Part shown: in pieces, positions 22,787 through 35,651 of the stretch
How positions within the stretch are numbered: the first letter of the stretch is position 1
Layout of the letters: every line of letters begins with the position of its first letter
NCBI GenBank assembly: GCA_018398585.1
Contig: JAGTTD010000005.1
Coordinates: 39,930,750-39,994,749, forward strand
Direction of reading: 5' to 3'
Length of the DNA: 64,000 nucleotides
Origin: Simmondsia chinensis
Taxonomy: Eukaryota; Streptophyta; Magnoliopsida; Caryophyllales; Simmondsiaceae
The notes under the pieces: model-generated
The model's database searches: none
Told to the model about the DNA's origin: nothing
The model's input: the letters and a program-made list of their open reading frames with translations, nothing else
Translations under genes and position numbers: made by a program

Positions 22787-25433
22787 ATGGCGGCGAGAAC
22801 TTCGTCATTCGCAATCCCTAAATCATGCAAGCACCTTGCAGATTTCAAGCTCAGACATGGCCTCAGTGGCTATATCCAGCTTCAAAATCGTCTAAGGACA
22901 AATCCGAATGGGAAAACGACGGTTCAAATCGAAAACGCACAGACATTTAGATGCGATTTCTGTTGTGGATATAGAGGTAGACTCTATATTTGTCTGTTGT
23001 GTTCTTCGATTTCTTGCTGTTTATTTCCTGATTCGAATCACGTTCATTTGCATTCCCAATCGGAAATTGGGCATGATATAGCTGTGGATGTAGAAAGAGC
23101 CGAGTTGTACTGTTGTGTGTGTTGTGATCAGGTGTATGATCCTGATTTTGATAAGATTGTAATGTTGAAACACTCTTTGGATATTGAAATTCGAGGCCGA
23201 AATGGGGTTGAAACCAGGAGAGAGAAAGTGAAATCGGATAGTAAAAGAAGAAAGGTTCGATCTTGGATTGAATTTGATCTGATGCAATCGAAATCATTGG
23301 TGCTAAGGAGAGATCCGAGGTCAAAGACGGTTTATCCGTTGGGATTGAGAGGTTTGAACAATCTGGGAAGTACTTGTTTTATGAACTCTGTGTTGCAAGC
23401 CTTGCTTCATGCTCCCCCTTTGAGGAATTACTTCTTGGGTGACCGTTATAACCGTCAATGCTGTCCGAAAAGATCGGTTGACCGGCTGTGCTTGCCTTGC
23501 GATATCGATGAGCTGTTTTCGGCAGTTTTTTCTGGTGATCGAACACCTTATACGCCTGCTCAGTTCCTCTACAGGTATAATGTGATAAGAGGTTTATCCA
23601 TTGTCCCTTTCGTGTTCTTTTTGAAATTCTTAATGTCATTTATTGTTGTGGAAATTGTGCGTTTATTGGGAATCAGTTCAACGTTGTATATTTGTTAGAA
23701 AGCAGCTTGATTGTCTGAATCACAGCGTTATTTTGTTCTAGAAGCATCTGGATTTCAAATGTTTGTGTTAGGCAAATACCCAAGAACAAGGTTCAATTTA
23801 GATGTGAAAAAACAGATCTAAAAGAAATTAAGAAAAGAAGAGAGAAATAGGAAACCATAATACACACAACTTAAGGTGAAAAACCCACAAATTGAGGGAA
23901 ATACCATGGGCGTAGGAGAAAGCAATTCGCTAGACTACCAGAGCAGAGATGCAACTAGAAGCCGCTCAATATAAAGACCCTATAAACCTCAATTTCTTAA
24001 AGGGCCTGTTGGGCCTAGGTCCTTTACCACCACCACAGACCTCTATTCTTAATTGAGACACGAATTCAAGATACAAAACAACTATTTCAATATTTGTACT
24101 TGGTGATCACTGGAAGATGCCAAAATGGTCTATGTTTCCTCCTAGATTTGCAGCAGAGCTTTAAAATTAGTGAAATGCTATGCGTTCAGATAGTCATGAC
24201 GTGTTGTAGTTATTTGTTGTGGATGCAATACTGGATTTAGCTTTCATTTTGTATGTTCTCGTGAATATCTAGTGATTATTCCTTGAATTGATCAATTCAA
24301 GAAGTTTTACGGTTTTCTTTGCAGTTGGTGGATGCTTTCAGAAAATTTAGCTACTTATGAGCAGCAGGATGCGCATGAGTTCTTTATATCAATGTTAGAT
24401 CATATGCATGAGAAAGAAGCGCAGAAAATGAAGCCGACCAAAGGTAATTGGGTGCAGATTTCAAATGCTAGACTTCATATTCATGTTTGTTCATATAATT
24501 TTGTGGGTATTAGGATTCGAGCTTTAGTCTTGCAATTCACGGGAAAGACATGAGAAAATGGATAAGAAATAAATATTGAAAGAATTAGAAAATTAATATT
24601 ATGAGCACTTGCATACATTTTGTGTACATTTTCTCTTACATGACGATTCCTTTGGTGCAGATATCAGGCATTGTGAGTGCATCGCTCACAGGGTTTTCTC
24701 TGGGCTGTTGCGATCGGATGTCACTTGTACAGTCTGTGGGTCGACTTCAACAACCTACGATCCCTGTATTGATATTTCTCTCGATCTGGACACTCACAAT
24801 TCTTCTCGAGTTTATGTTACTGACAAATCCAGTCAGTTAAATAGCGGTACTGAAACTCTCTCAAGTTGCCTGGATCATTTTACTAGACCCGAAAAGTTAG
24901 GATCGGACCAGAAATTGTACTGCGAGCGTTGTCGGGAAAGGCGGGACTCATTGAAGCAGATGTCCATCAGTCAACTTCCTTTGGTGTTGTGCTTGCATAT
25001 TAAGAGATTCGAGCACTCGCCTGCAAGGAAATTGTCAAGAAAACTCGACCATTACTTACAATTCCCATTCTGTTTGGATATGAGACCGTATTTGTCATCG
25101 TCAGTGTTGAGAAGTCGACATGGAAATAGAATTTTCATGTTCGAGTACGATGAGGTGGATATGCTGACAGAGTATGAGATCTTTGCGGTGGTTACTCATT
25201 CAGGCACGTTAGAGTCTGGCCATTATGTGACATACCTGCGCTTGAACAACCAATGGTACAAGTGCGATGATGCTTGGGTTACGGAAGTGCATGAAGGGAC
25301 TGTGAGAGCATCACAGTGTTACATGATATACTATGTCCAGAAGATGTTTTACCATAAGACAAGTGAAGATTTGAGTTGCTTACCTTTGTCCCTTAGAAAG
25401 GATGCTTTTCTTCCTATTGCGGGTTGTTGCTGA
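22787..25433 (+). CDS. UBP22: Ubiquitin carboxyl-terminal hydrolase 22-like (Ubp8 type), 3 exons
   Basis: Cysteine protease that removes ubiquitin, chiefly from histone H2B, in the SAGA deubiquitination module; expected in the nucleus. Exons 22787-23574, 24325-24443 and 24661-25433 join in frame to 559 aa, about the family length. Residues about 40-125 form a Zn-finger UBP domain rich in Cys and His (CDFCC, YICLLC, CCVCC). The USP catalytic domain starts near 184: Cys box GLNNLGSTCFMNS with Cys197, the QQDAHEFF block in exon 2, a structural zinc site (CTVC and CERC), His box SGTLESGHYVTY with His490, and WYKCDDAW with Asp506. All catalytic residues are present. The start is the ATG in GATCATGGCGGCG. 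Intron 1 (23575-24324) contains sequence that looks repeat-derived. No damage is seen. Confidence 0.93.
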
Positions 25434-26957
25434 TGTCAGAATGGTTTTGCTCAGCTGGCGTGATTGACCTGGGTCTGGATTTGCCATGGGATTGAACTGG
25501 AAGAAGGCATCTTAAGCTCATGCAAATTGATTATAAAGCGGGTCGCTTGGCTGCTTGGAAGTTCCTGTCAAACGGATTAAGATCAGGAAGATCAAGGGCA
25601 CGTTCAACTCGCAAAAAAATTCTTAGTTTTCTCTGTTTTTTCAAGTGTTTTCAGAGAACACGGGAAAACAAAGCCCCTCAATTGCAAATACAAAAGGAAG
25701 ACTTGAAAGTTTTTGGTACTGAAGGAAAAGAACGAAGAGTTATGTTTTTGTACTTTAGAACCTTCTGAATTTTTTTATGGAGGATTCACAGCAACCCATT
25801 TGAAGCATTACCTTGCTGGGTTTCAGCGCATGCAGGAAATCTCGAGACAAAGGAATCTTTTTTTGCCATTACATCAAATGATGTTTATGTTAGCTGAGTG
25901 CCTGCCCTAACGTGGAACAACCAGCAGACACAAAAAGATGAACGAAGAAGGATCCCATTAAGTGATGTACAGAATATGTAGATCAAATCAAATTGATTTA
26001 TTCTTTTACGTTTATGTTTGGAACTTTGAACCCCATCCAGCCAGCCTCTCTTTTTTTCTGCATATGGCTAATGTGCTATGTTTTAGGCATCCTTTCTGCA
26101 ATGGTTCAGAGTAAGAAAGCTCTGTGAACTTTTCTCTGGTGGTTAATTAATGGTACAAGTAACCTCACTGGTGGAATTATTCGAGTCGCAACCTCTTATT
26201 ATGCTCTTATTGTGCTCTGTTAAAACTATGAAGCAGTTTCATTATTCCAAAAGTACAAATTTGGTGCAGTTCGTCCAATTCGGTAGTGGGAAAAAAAAAA
26301 AAAAAAAATGAAGTATGGCTTTTTCACGTTTGATATCAATTTGATTCTATACAGATGATACTGTGGTCCCGTTTATAATCACTGAAATCTTGCATCCCAA
26401 TCTCAATTTTTTTAATTATTGGGTCGTTTTCTTGTACTGTTTGGAAGTTCTGAACATGAGCTTCATTTAGGTATCAGGAAATTATGGCTATTTTAAGATT
26501 TGAGCTATAAGAGGAAATGATTATAACACACATCAAAATTGACGAGCTTTTAGGTTGGCTGTGGTTAAACTTAGCGTTTAGTAGAAGAAAACTTCAGTTG
26601 CAAAAATGCATACTATTGGTTTTGGGAGAAAATTTCTTGGATGTGTATCATTTTAATGTAATAATTGTTATATTTGTATTTACTTAATTCTTATATAATC
26701 TATATTATTTTAATTTAGTTCTATGGTAATAGTAAATTTAAGTTAATGACTTAATTTTTATGGTATAATCAAGAGAGATGTAAGTAACAGAATATAAATT
26801 CATTTATTGACTTTGTTCGAGACCTGATTGTTTAATATTACATTAGTAGCCTAACTTTAATTTTGATGCATAAATAAATTAATACAATAGGTAAAATATA
26901 TGTATTAAATAAACTTTTTTTTTTTGCGTGTTATTGGTCTTTTTGTAATTGGAGACG
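25434..26957. other. UBP22 3' UTR and spacer
   Basis: The first several hundred bases are probably 3' UTR; a short open frame at 25520-25768 has no recognisable domain. The rest is AT-rich. The sequence from 26562 onward reappears after the assembly gap at 48465. Confidence 0.5.
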
Positions 26958-27985
26958 TTTTTTTTTTTGAACAAAAAGACGCTTGAGGCCAAATTATATA
27001 ACCAAAGCATCCGAAAGTACAATCCGGGATAAGGGTTGGGGGATATTGACCCACCAGTCATGATTACACAAGAAAAGTGCCACTTGGAGACAAAATGAGC
27101 AGCCCTATTACATAACCTAGGACACTAATTAAAAGACGAAAACACAAAAGAAGACGCTACAAAACAAATGTCGTCCACAATTGCTTGGATCTCCCAAGGC
27201 CTCATCCCAACATCATTGATGGCGTCAATTAGGATCTTGTTATCCGCTGCAAAAACAATAGAGTTCCACAAAAAGTCTTAGCCATCGCACAAGCCGCTCT
27301 AAGAGCCAAAGCTTCAGCCATCAGGGGGGACGATGCGTAAAAAGACCCGCACCAACCACCAATGATAGTACCTGAAGAGTCTCTAGCCACCACAGCAGCC
27401 GCAGCCAAGACATCTTTAGACTTCCATGCTGCGTCAGAGTTAATTTTAACATTTCCTGATGAAGGGGGAAGCTAATGGATATGGGTTGTGGCTGAAAGAG
27501 GCCTGGAAGCAGGAGTATTGGCACGAACACACCTCTGAAATTCCTGGAAGTAGTGTGATGAATCATGAACAAGAGCAAGAGGGTCCCGGCCTTTCCTCTA
27601 AAAGACATGATCGTTCCTGTTTTTCTATAAATTCCAATATAAAAAAGCAATTCTACTTAAGCTAACATTATAAAAGGAAAACTCATTGCACACACCACCT
27701 CCCAAAGCTTTTAAAACCCTCTTTTTGAAAACGAAAACCGAAAGATGAGGCGAACCAAGCAGCCCTAGCAGGGGGGCAAAAAAAGAGAATGTGTTCAATA
27801 GTTTTATGATTCTCTCCACGTTAAGGACATATAGAAGGAAGCACAATTCTCTTTTTTCGCAAGTTATCAAAAGAGGCAAGAGCATTGACAAAGGCCCTCC
27901 AAATAAAGTGTTGAATTTGAGACGTTTGAGTTGGTTTTGGAAACGTAAAAGGCTTTTCGGCCACCAGAAAAGGACCAAAACCGGC
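26958..27985 (-). mobile_element. 5'-truncated LINE relic (zinc-binding RT domain plus RNase H)
   Basis: On the minus strand, 27930-27720 encodes the zf-RVT zinc-binding segment of plant LINEs (FIWRAFVNALASFDNLRKKR, CPQRGENHKTIEHILFFCP, ARAAWF). About 27470-27250 encodes RNase H (SDAAWKS, VVARDSSGTIIGGW, SPLMAEALALRAACAMA), and RAAHFVSKWHF follows near 27090. The poly-A end appears as a T run at 26958-26968. Frames are broken and the reverse transcriptase core is absent. The truncated 5' end stops about 85 bases before the DnaJ start codon. Confidence 0.75.
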
Positions 27986-28023
27986 CACCGCGAGCACCTA
28001 CATCCTTTGCCCTAATTCTGCAA

Positions 28024-28051
28024 TTCTCTCTCTCTCTCTCTCTCTCTCTCT
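28024..28051. repeat. (CT)n tract in the DnaJ gene leader
   Basis: An uninterrupted CT dinucleotide run of about 28 bases lies 22 bases before the start codon and is probably in the 5' UTR. Its length differs in the second copy (about 49927-49954), where an A interrupts it. Confidence 0.8.
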
Positions 28052-28072
28052 GTTCGTGGATTGAAGGAAGTC

Positions 28073-28297
28073 ATGTCGAGTTGCGCGTGCTGTAGACCGG
28101 TAATCTCTACAATTCCGGTGAACAACAGCTCCATAAAGCGTCGTCGAGCTTCGAACGGCGTCGTATTAGCGCCTAGGGTTTTGCTAAGGTGCATGCCAAA
28201 CAAGGTGCGAGCTTCAATGGTGGATTCCTCGGAGAACCCCTCTAATTTCGTCAAGCGCATGGAACAAGCTTGGTTAATCTCTCAGGTCCGTTTTATT

Positions 28298-28331
<34 letters not shown>

Positions 28332-30859
28332 AATCTCCATTTCTTGTTTCTCTATCTTCTCTGCTCCGTTTATTTGTCTGTTATTTTGCACATCTGTTGT
28401 TAGTTCAATTTCGATTTTAAGCTGTATGAGCTAGATTGTTGAGGGATTTGATGAAGACGATTCTATTGAACTTATCTAAACTTAGGAGGAAGGTTTAGTT
28501 TTTTAGATTGCATTGGTACTAGGGGTGTATACGAGCCTCTCAGCTTGTCTTGGGCTAGGCTCAAAGCTCAATGGGCTTGGAAACTTAAAGCCATAGGCTT
28601 GATTGAGCTTGCACTTAAGTCGGTCAGCTCTAAGCTAAACTTGCCTTATTTGTGCTCATTGAAGCTAAATCTATTAGGCTCGAACTTGACTCAATTGGAC
28701 ATATTTAGGTAATAAATTGTTATAAGAAGCTTATTTGGCTCGGTTGGGCACACAAGCCAGTGTGCTCGAGCTTCACTACTGAGCAATTCAAGCTTTACAA
28801 TGAGCTCTCATGAGCTAGCTTGGCCCATTTACACCCCTAATTGAAATGCAGAGAGCATGGGGTCAGGGAAAATCGGCAGAAATGTTCAACTTCTTGAAGA
28901 AGGAAAAGATGATTTCCAGTTATGATGGTAAACGCTATAAGCATCTCTGTATAAATTAGCAGTATGTGCAGTCAACGATGATGGTTTTTGTTATGGAGTA
29001 AAAGTTGACTTATGTGGAAGATGTGTGAATGTTCTTTCAAGTTACATCTGTTTATCCTACATTTATTTCTGTATCTGAATGACATTCGATAACATTCAGT
29101 AAATGCTTTATGTAAATAGATGCAGTAGGATTTCACATATCTAGTGGGGCAAAATATTTTAAAAAGACATTTTGTGCGATAAAGGGAATAGAAAGCCCCT
29201 AGTGTTTTATCATATACAAAAGAAGGGCACGATATTTCAGAAAAAAGAACAAGAGGGGCATTGGTCTAGCATTAGGCAAGCGGAAAGATAACTGTGACAA
29301 CCATGAAGATAACGTGGCATTTGACATTACAATTGGAAACTTGATGTGGCAAACCATAATGAAGTCAATGCCCTTTTGTTCCTCTCCAAACTATGTTGCT
29401 CTTCATGTTCTGTTTTCAAAATCTATTGCTTTTTCTGAGTATATTATATATATTATGCCCTTCTTGTTTTTTACATATTTAGTAGTCAAGCATATTTTGG
29501 TAGACCCTAATGTCAACTTTTCTAGTCTGCTTCACTTTGCGAATGAAGTACGCAGATCTCATGATCCCGTTAGCCATATCCCAGAACCTGAAACAAATGC
29601 TTTTAGTGGCTTTGCCTTTGCGGGCTGTTTGATGGAAACATAGTCTAGTGAGATGGTACTCTGTTTGAAGAAAGGGAGGGTGGGGCATTGTGCTCGATTT
29701 TCGTGCTGTTCTATGCTTTTCAAAGAGTAGTCTCGATCAACATTTGACTTGATGTTGAGTAGAATCACTTCATTTTTCTTCTTGTGCTTTTTTTTTTTTT
29801 TTAATGGGTTATTGGGGTTCAATGAAACTATTAAACCTTGTTAAATGGAAGTAACTGACTCCACAGAGAAAAAAATTTGGATGCGAATGAACATATTTGA
29901 AAGAGAAAATAATAATACATTGATTTACGTGAAAAATAATTGAGGGGAAAACTCGATAGTTGGAGGAAAAAGCAGTCCACTGAAATCTAAAAGAGAGGTT
30001 ACAGCTGGGTGCTGCATAAAACAACATATATCTAGGCATAGCTAAATCCTTAGATCTTTCTTAGTGGGCTTGCTCAGCCGATGGGCCCAGGCCCACCTCA
30101 AGGCACAGCAGAACATTGTCTGCTTTTCGCCTGTATTTTCTTTGTTCTTCGTCTTTCTCATCTTGTCCCGCTAAAGTCTATATTATTTCATAATGGTTGC
30201 AGCAACCGAGGCCAATTGCATGTACTTCTTGCAACAAAAATGGGCATGTAGAGTGCAAATGGTGTGGTGGCACTGGCTTCTTTATCCTTGGTGATAACAT
30301 GCTCTGCCAAGTCCCTTCTAGAAACAGTACTTGCGTTATATGTTCTGGAAAGGTAAGCCATGACATTTATGTTTCCAGGCAAGTTTACACTACCTTGACT
30401 AATTGTGGGGTCGCATGCAACACAGTAAGTTGGAGACTACAGATCTAGAGCATGGTCTCAAGAAATTGTTGGCACCTATAGGCAGTATTTGGACCTCAGA
30501 CCAAGTGGTCTTGGGTTCGAAGCTCATTTTCCCCTTACCGAGATGATGGTGGCCCTTCTTACGATAGTATTGTACCTCCTTACGCTTTAAAAGAAACATT
30601 TTGACCTCAAACCTAATGACTCATGAGGCGCCAGATCAAGTATCTTATGATATGAGCAAACCCCTTGGATTACATTACTGGTTCCATAGAGAGACCCGGG
30701 ATCTTTCTCCATTTTTAATTGCTTGTTTCTGAATCGCTTTGTGGTTACATGATTTTCTTCGTTGCTTGTTCTGCGCAGGGGTCAATGCAATGCACAGATT
30801 GTCACGGGACTGGGTTTCGTGCTATGTGGCTGGGAGAACCACCCGTTTCGAAGAAATGA
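28073..30859 (+). CDS. DnaJ-type zinc-finger (CxxCxGxG-like) protein, probably plastidial
   Basis: A small J-domain-less protein with the Cys-rich module of DnaJ/Hsp40; plant relatives in plastids act in protein folding and assembly. Exons 28073-28285, 30203-30352 and 30779-30859 join in frame to 147 aa. Residues 1 to about 50 are rich in Ser, Arg and Val with few acids, like a transit peptide. The zinc-finger region has pairs C78/C81, C89/C92 (CKWCGGTG), C115/C118 (CVICSGKG) and C126/C129 (CTDCHGTG). A conserved segment, NFVKRMEQAWLISQ, precedes it. A CT repeat and an antisense LINE relic form its immediate 5' flank. Intron 1 carries a TA microsatellite (28300-28329) and a MITE. The second copy (49976-52766) has frameshifts. 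The exact orthologue and client are not known to me. Confidence 0.85.
28520..28839. mobile_element. hAT-like MITE in DnaJ intron 1
   Basis: It begins TAGGGGTGTATACGAGC and ends ...CCCATTTACACCCCTA, an inverted pair, with a GGCTTG/AGCTCG-rich interior. The flanking 8-mers (attggtac, attgaaat) match only in part, so the target duplication is unclear. Same family as 9890, 19505 and 37976. Confidence 0.65.
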
Positions 30860-32618
30860 CAGCAATAGTTCCATTGTCAAAAATGAACAAAATACAGGTG
30901 AAATTCCTTTGGTTGGCATCTGATTTCTATCCCGCTTATTCTTGTAAGAATCACAGGTCGTGAAGTATGTTTTATCGAATTATACGATGACAATGAACAA
31001 TTTTGTTTAGAAGTTGCTATTGATTTGGTTCTTTGTGATAATCACATTATTTAAACGTGGTATTAGTTGTTCTTGATGTAATCGCCCTCGAGAAGCTTTG
31101 TGGCTCTGTACTTTATTTTTAGTTTGAATGAAAACTGAAAATTGAATATTCAAGTCAAGAAGAAATAGTTTATGAAATAAGGTTTTTAGTTTCTTGGAAA
31201 TAGAAACGGTAAGTGAAAAGATATTGAACAAGTTATTAATTAACATTTTCTCATTTCAATTTTCTTGAACTACACTTTGTAAGCATTTAAATAGACCTAA
31301 ATGATCCCTCAAATATAAATTTATTGGCTTATATTTACTGCAGAATCATTAGCTTCAATTTTTCTTACTGGCATAATTGTTTTTGGTATAATTTGAATAA
31401 TCATAGAAGATACTTGTATCTCATTTGGAAATGTAGTTTACTTTAAGAACTAACTCAATCCAGTATGTACTAAAAATAGTTGGAAATTATTCTAGCATGA
31501 AACTTGGGAAGACATGCTAGGGAGCTGAGGTCATGAAGGGACCAGTAAGTTTTAGACACTATAGGTCTCATATATTTCTTTCTTTTACTTTTATAATTGA
31601 TCTTTAAAAAAATCTCTTGAAATAATAAAATGTTCAAAAAAAAGGAATAAGAAGATGTAATGTTTTATATAAATGGAGAAAACATTCTTCAAAAAAGGGA
31701 ACAAAAAAGACAAATGTTTGAGAAAAAGAAACAAAAAAGGACTATATGTTATAGAGAAGGCATCGATTTTACCGCTCATTATTATTGGATTATTTAGTAA
31801 CCAAAAAGATGACTCAAAATGTAATTTGGCAACAAGAAACATAATGTAGTGAATATCATAACACAATAATAAATCAACGTTCTTTTCTTTTTCCTAAAAC
31901 ATATTACTTTTATAATTTTATCTAAAATATATTTATTACTTCATATTTTTTTTTCTAAAGTATATCTTTCTTATTTATATGATATTATTTTTTTCTCAAG
32001 TATAATATATTTTTTCAAAGGTACTTTTGGTCCTCAAAATGACTTCTAGTTCATGAAAATAATACAAAGGTCCCGATCTTTTTTTTAATATCTTATATTT
32101 TTTTAGTATTAATAAATAGGACCCTCTCTGGCACAATGACGTCATAATTCGGGAAGAAAATTGATATGACAGTGTACTTTAAATGTCCACTATAATGTGT
32201 TGATGAAAATACCTCTTTTAATATCACAAATTATTTAAAATACCCGTTGCATTAAAGGGTATAATATCGTCATATATCGAAGAAGAGTCTATATATCAAA
32301 ATGAAGAAAAACAATCTAAGATACTAAAATAATAAATCTAACAAGTCATACGTGTTACTTTCAGAAATAAAATAAAATATAATATAAATAAGTTTAAATA
32401 AGAAGAGGATGGTAGGAAGCAAGGGAGACGAAAATGTAGCAATCCACCTGGCTGCAAAGTGGCACGTGTAGTAATATAAATGAATGAAGCGGCTTGCAAA
32501 TCGGCGCCGCGTAGGACAACCCCTCAACTGCCTCTCTCTCTCTCTCTCCCTCTCTCTTATTTTTCTTCTTCTTACTTTTGATTTTTCGCCATTTTTCGGT
32601 TTCAGCTGCCAACTGCCC

Positions 32619-32652
<34 letters not shown>

Positions 32653-33618
32653 AAAAAAATCCCGAATCCTTTTTGTTGTTCTTTCTATCCCGAAAGTTTG
32701 ATCCTTTTTCCAATCTCCTTCAAGATTCAGGTGACGCTTCTTTGTATAGTTTTTGTTTTGAATTGTTCAATGCCCAGTGATTTTCCGTTGTTTCTTTGTT
32801 CTATGCATCTTCGTTACGTTCCTGATTCGTTGATTGATCTGACATCGATCAGTCTCTTTCTGATTTGATGTGTTATGATACATAACTCCGAGCAACTGCT
32901 TGGCACCTCTAAATTTGAGACTAGAAAGTCTCAATTGTAAATGTTTATAAGTTTTATGATTAAAATTTTTATTTTTATATTTTGTTGTATTATTATGTAA
33001 TCAAGAGAAGTTGTTATGATACAAGGTATTAATTAGGTTAAACTTCATATATCGATCATGAAAAGAGAAGAGTTTGAGAAAGGAAAGAATTTGGGGGGGA
33101 GAAATTAGAAAAAAGAAATCAGGGACAAAGTAGAACAAGGGTATTGTAGGGAGAAAAGAGATTGAGAAAGAAAGAAAGTGTTCGATTACATAAACCAAAA
33201 ACGTGCGCCCAAAAGCCCATCCAATCAATCCAAGTAGGTATCCAATTGATCCGATAACAATGGAAACTACTGATCCAATTACTGATCAGATATCGACAGA
33301 ATCATGGCATAAGTTTTATTATATAGGAAGGCCCCATTTAAAACATTGGCTTAGAACTCCAAAAATTTCAAGAAGGCCCTGATTGTAATATTTGGTAATT
33401 GTTGGATTGATTTTGTGCCCTTTTGGCCCTGTTTTCCAGGTAATATTTGATTCGTCATCTTGGGAAAATGAATGTACGGGTGCTTCAACCTGCAGGTTCA
33501 ATTGGCTCATGAACATTAGGCTTTTTTATTTGTTGCTAATTTCATAATAGTTCATCCATTTGAGTTGATTAGAAAGAGCGTACAAGTTGTTGGGTTTGTG
33601 AAAATTTGAGGAGTGTAA
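30860..33618. other. Spacer and probable 5' UTR of the PP2C gene
   Basis: AT-rich to about 32400, with no gene. From about 32520 a CT-rich leader, the poly-C run (32620-32650) and ...AAGATTCAG|GTGACG (32730/32731) suggest an untranslated first exon and a leader intron ending shortly before the ATG at 33619; the acceptor is uncertain. Confidence 0.45.
32620..32650. repeat. Poly-C tract of 31 bases
   Basis: Uninterrupted run of C in the probable PP2C leader. The second copy (54532-54562) has the same length. Confidence 0.85.
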
Positions 33619-34796
33619 ATGGGTTACCTTGATTCAGTATTTTATCCATCAAACCAAGCCCAAGCTGAAGACAAGCCTGTCAGCGGGGGAGGGCTCAGGT
33701 GATTCCCTTCAATTTTCTCAATCTTAATCATGTAGATTTGATTTTGTGATTTTTTTCTTGTTGATTACTGTTCTGCTTACTGATTTATGTTCCGTTTAGT
33801 TCAATGGAAAGCATTTTCTTTACAGAAATAAAAATATTTTTCTAACAAGTTCTTGTCTTCCTAGCTAAAGGATTGGTTTCATTCTATAAATTTATATGAG
33901 TTTCATGCTTGACTAAATTGAGGTTAAATGAATCATGTGACGTGAGATTAAGATCGTGAAAATGTTTCCCTTTTCATTGAGGGGAACAATTTCCTTCCAT
34001 AGAAGAAACTATTTTCTATATTTGTAGATGTTGCTACGATAGAATTAAAATGGAAAATGGTTATCGTCAAAACAAAGGGAGTCTTCATAGCTCCTAATTC
34101 AATTTGATACGTCTTTGCGCTTTCGGGGTCCATAATGGCACTTTCATATTGTTAATTAGGGAAGTGGTTTCTGATAACTTTGGATGTGCGTGAAGCTAGG
34201 GCTAGATTAATTTCTTTACACGGATGAACCTGCCATGCTATTAGAATGGTTGATGAACCTAGACGTTGGTTAGAGAAAAGTGATTGTTAATAAGCCTATG
34301 CAAGATAATAAGGAACTGAGGATCACTTGCAAGCGCATGCACTTTTCATCCTGCCGATCTTGATACTGCTTGATGTGCATTGATCCAGAAACGTTTCTTG
34401 CCTTCTCTGAATAACTTCTTTGTTAATTTAATGTGCATATATATCTGTATAATTTTTGCTTGACTGTTTTAATCCTGATTTAAGCGAGGGGATGGAATTA
34501 TATTTGGTTGGAAGTGTTAGATGTTCGTGCAATATATGGGAATGTGGTTATACGGAAATATATTAAAATTAGTGAAGAAACCACACTTATGGAATTTCTA
34601 CAAACTAGAAGCTAAATGTATCTTTTGCTAAGAAAATATTTATTTGTTGAAAGTTTTATGCTATATTCAAGCGCAGACATGCCTTTTTCTCTTCAGATGC
34701 GCTGTTTCATTACATTAGGGATCTATCAACAGCATTCGGTGAGTGGAAACAAGTCCGTAATCTTATTTTGAACTTTCATTCCTACATCCTTCACAT

Positions 34797-34798
<2 letters not shown>

Positions 34799-34835
<37 letters not shown>
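34799..34835. repeat. Poly-G tract of 37 bases in PP2C intron 1
   Basis: Uninterrupted run on the coding strand. The second copy (56715-56754) is interrupted by AGAGA. Confidence 0.85.
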
Positions 34836-34836
<1 letters not shown>

Positions 34837-35531
34837 ATTGGAAATTTGTTGAATCTCTCTGGTGAGTGCAAGCTAGCAAAGAAGGGGCACCTTTAGTGCA
34901 CATATATTGATTGTTGAAACACTATTTTTTTATCATGTTACACGAGTCCAAAGGGGTTATCCTGGAATTTACGGAAAGCGTTGAAAAGGGTCGGACACTG
35001 AGTGCTTGCAGTACAGGAATGAAACAAATGCTCAGGTGAATTTGTCAGCGTACAGCCATTGAAGTTGGATGAAATAACAACTAGAGAAAAGAGTGGTATA
35101 TTACATCTATACTCTCTTGTAGAAGAGAGGTTGGGGATAGGTCCATTATGGTGCCATAAAGCGAGTTGTCCTACTTGAATTAGTGGTTTTTCTAGTTTTG
35201 ACATTCATCAGACAAATAAGCGAGTCTAACATTTTATGCCTGAATCCCTCTTCCCCTCCAAGGAAGAAAGGATCATGCCCCTTTCTTTTATACAATCTAA
35301 TTACGTTATTTATTTTTTACAGTCAGAATGGCAAGTTTAGCTATGGGTATGCATGCTCCCCTGGGAAAAGATCATCAATGGAAGACTTCTACGAGACAAG
35401 AATTGATGGTGTGGATGGAGAAATAGTTGGTCTATTTGGAGTTTTTGATGGTACACATCTCTCTTTGTACCTCCTCAACAGTCAAACCTGTTTTTCTTTG
35501 TTGCCAATATGGCTCCTTGTATATGCTTACA

Positions 35532-35651
35532 ACAACAAGAAGAAGAAACCCAGTGCCTCAAGGATTCCCGTGTGAGCAGGGTTTGGGAGGGGGTAGATGT
35601 ACGCAGCTTTACCCCATCAGGGTGGTACCCTAGCGAAAGGCTATTTCCGAG
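35532..35651 (-). mobile_element. Short SINE in PP2C intron 2, 15-bp target duplication
   Basis: Exact 15-bp direct repeats (35517-35531 and 35652-35666) flank a 120-bp insertion. On the minus strand it reads CTCGGAAATAGCC..., GGTACCACCCTGATGGGG..., GCTGCGTACATC..., AACCCTGCT..., GGCACTGGGTTTC and a TTCTTG-rich end, the tail module of the 5S-headed SINE at 13918. No Pol III head is present, so it is probably 5'-truncated. Confidence 0.8.

Noticed and set aside
25520..25768. Open frame after UBP22
   Set aside because: No recognisable domain. It lies in the probable 3' UTR.
30440..30600. tRNA-like arm (GGGTTCGAAGCTC) in DnaJ intron 2
   Set aside because: Only the T-arm region fits; there is no cloverleaf, so it is not a tRNA gene. 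It may be a worn SINE, but the ends were not found.
32484..32868. Poly-Pro open frames over the poly-C run
   Set aside because: They exist only because CCC codes for Pro. The position is the probable 5' UTR of the PP2C gene.
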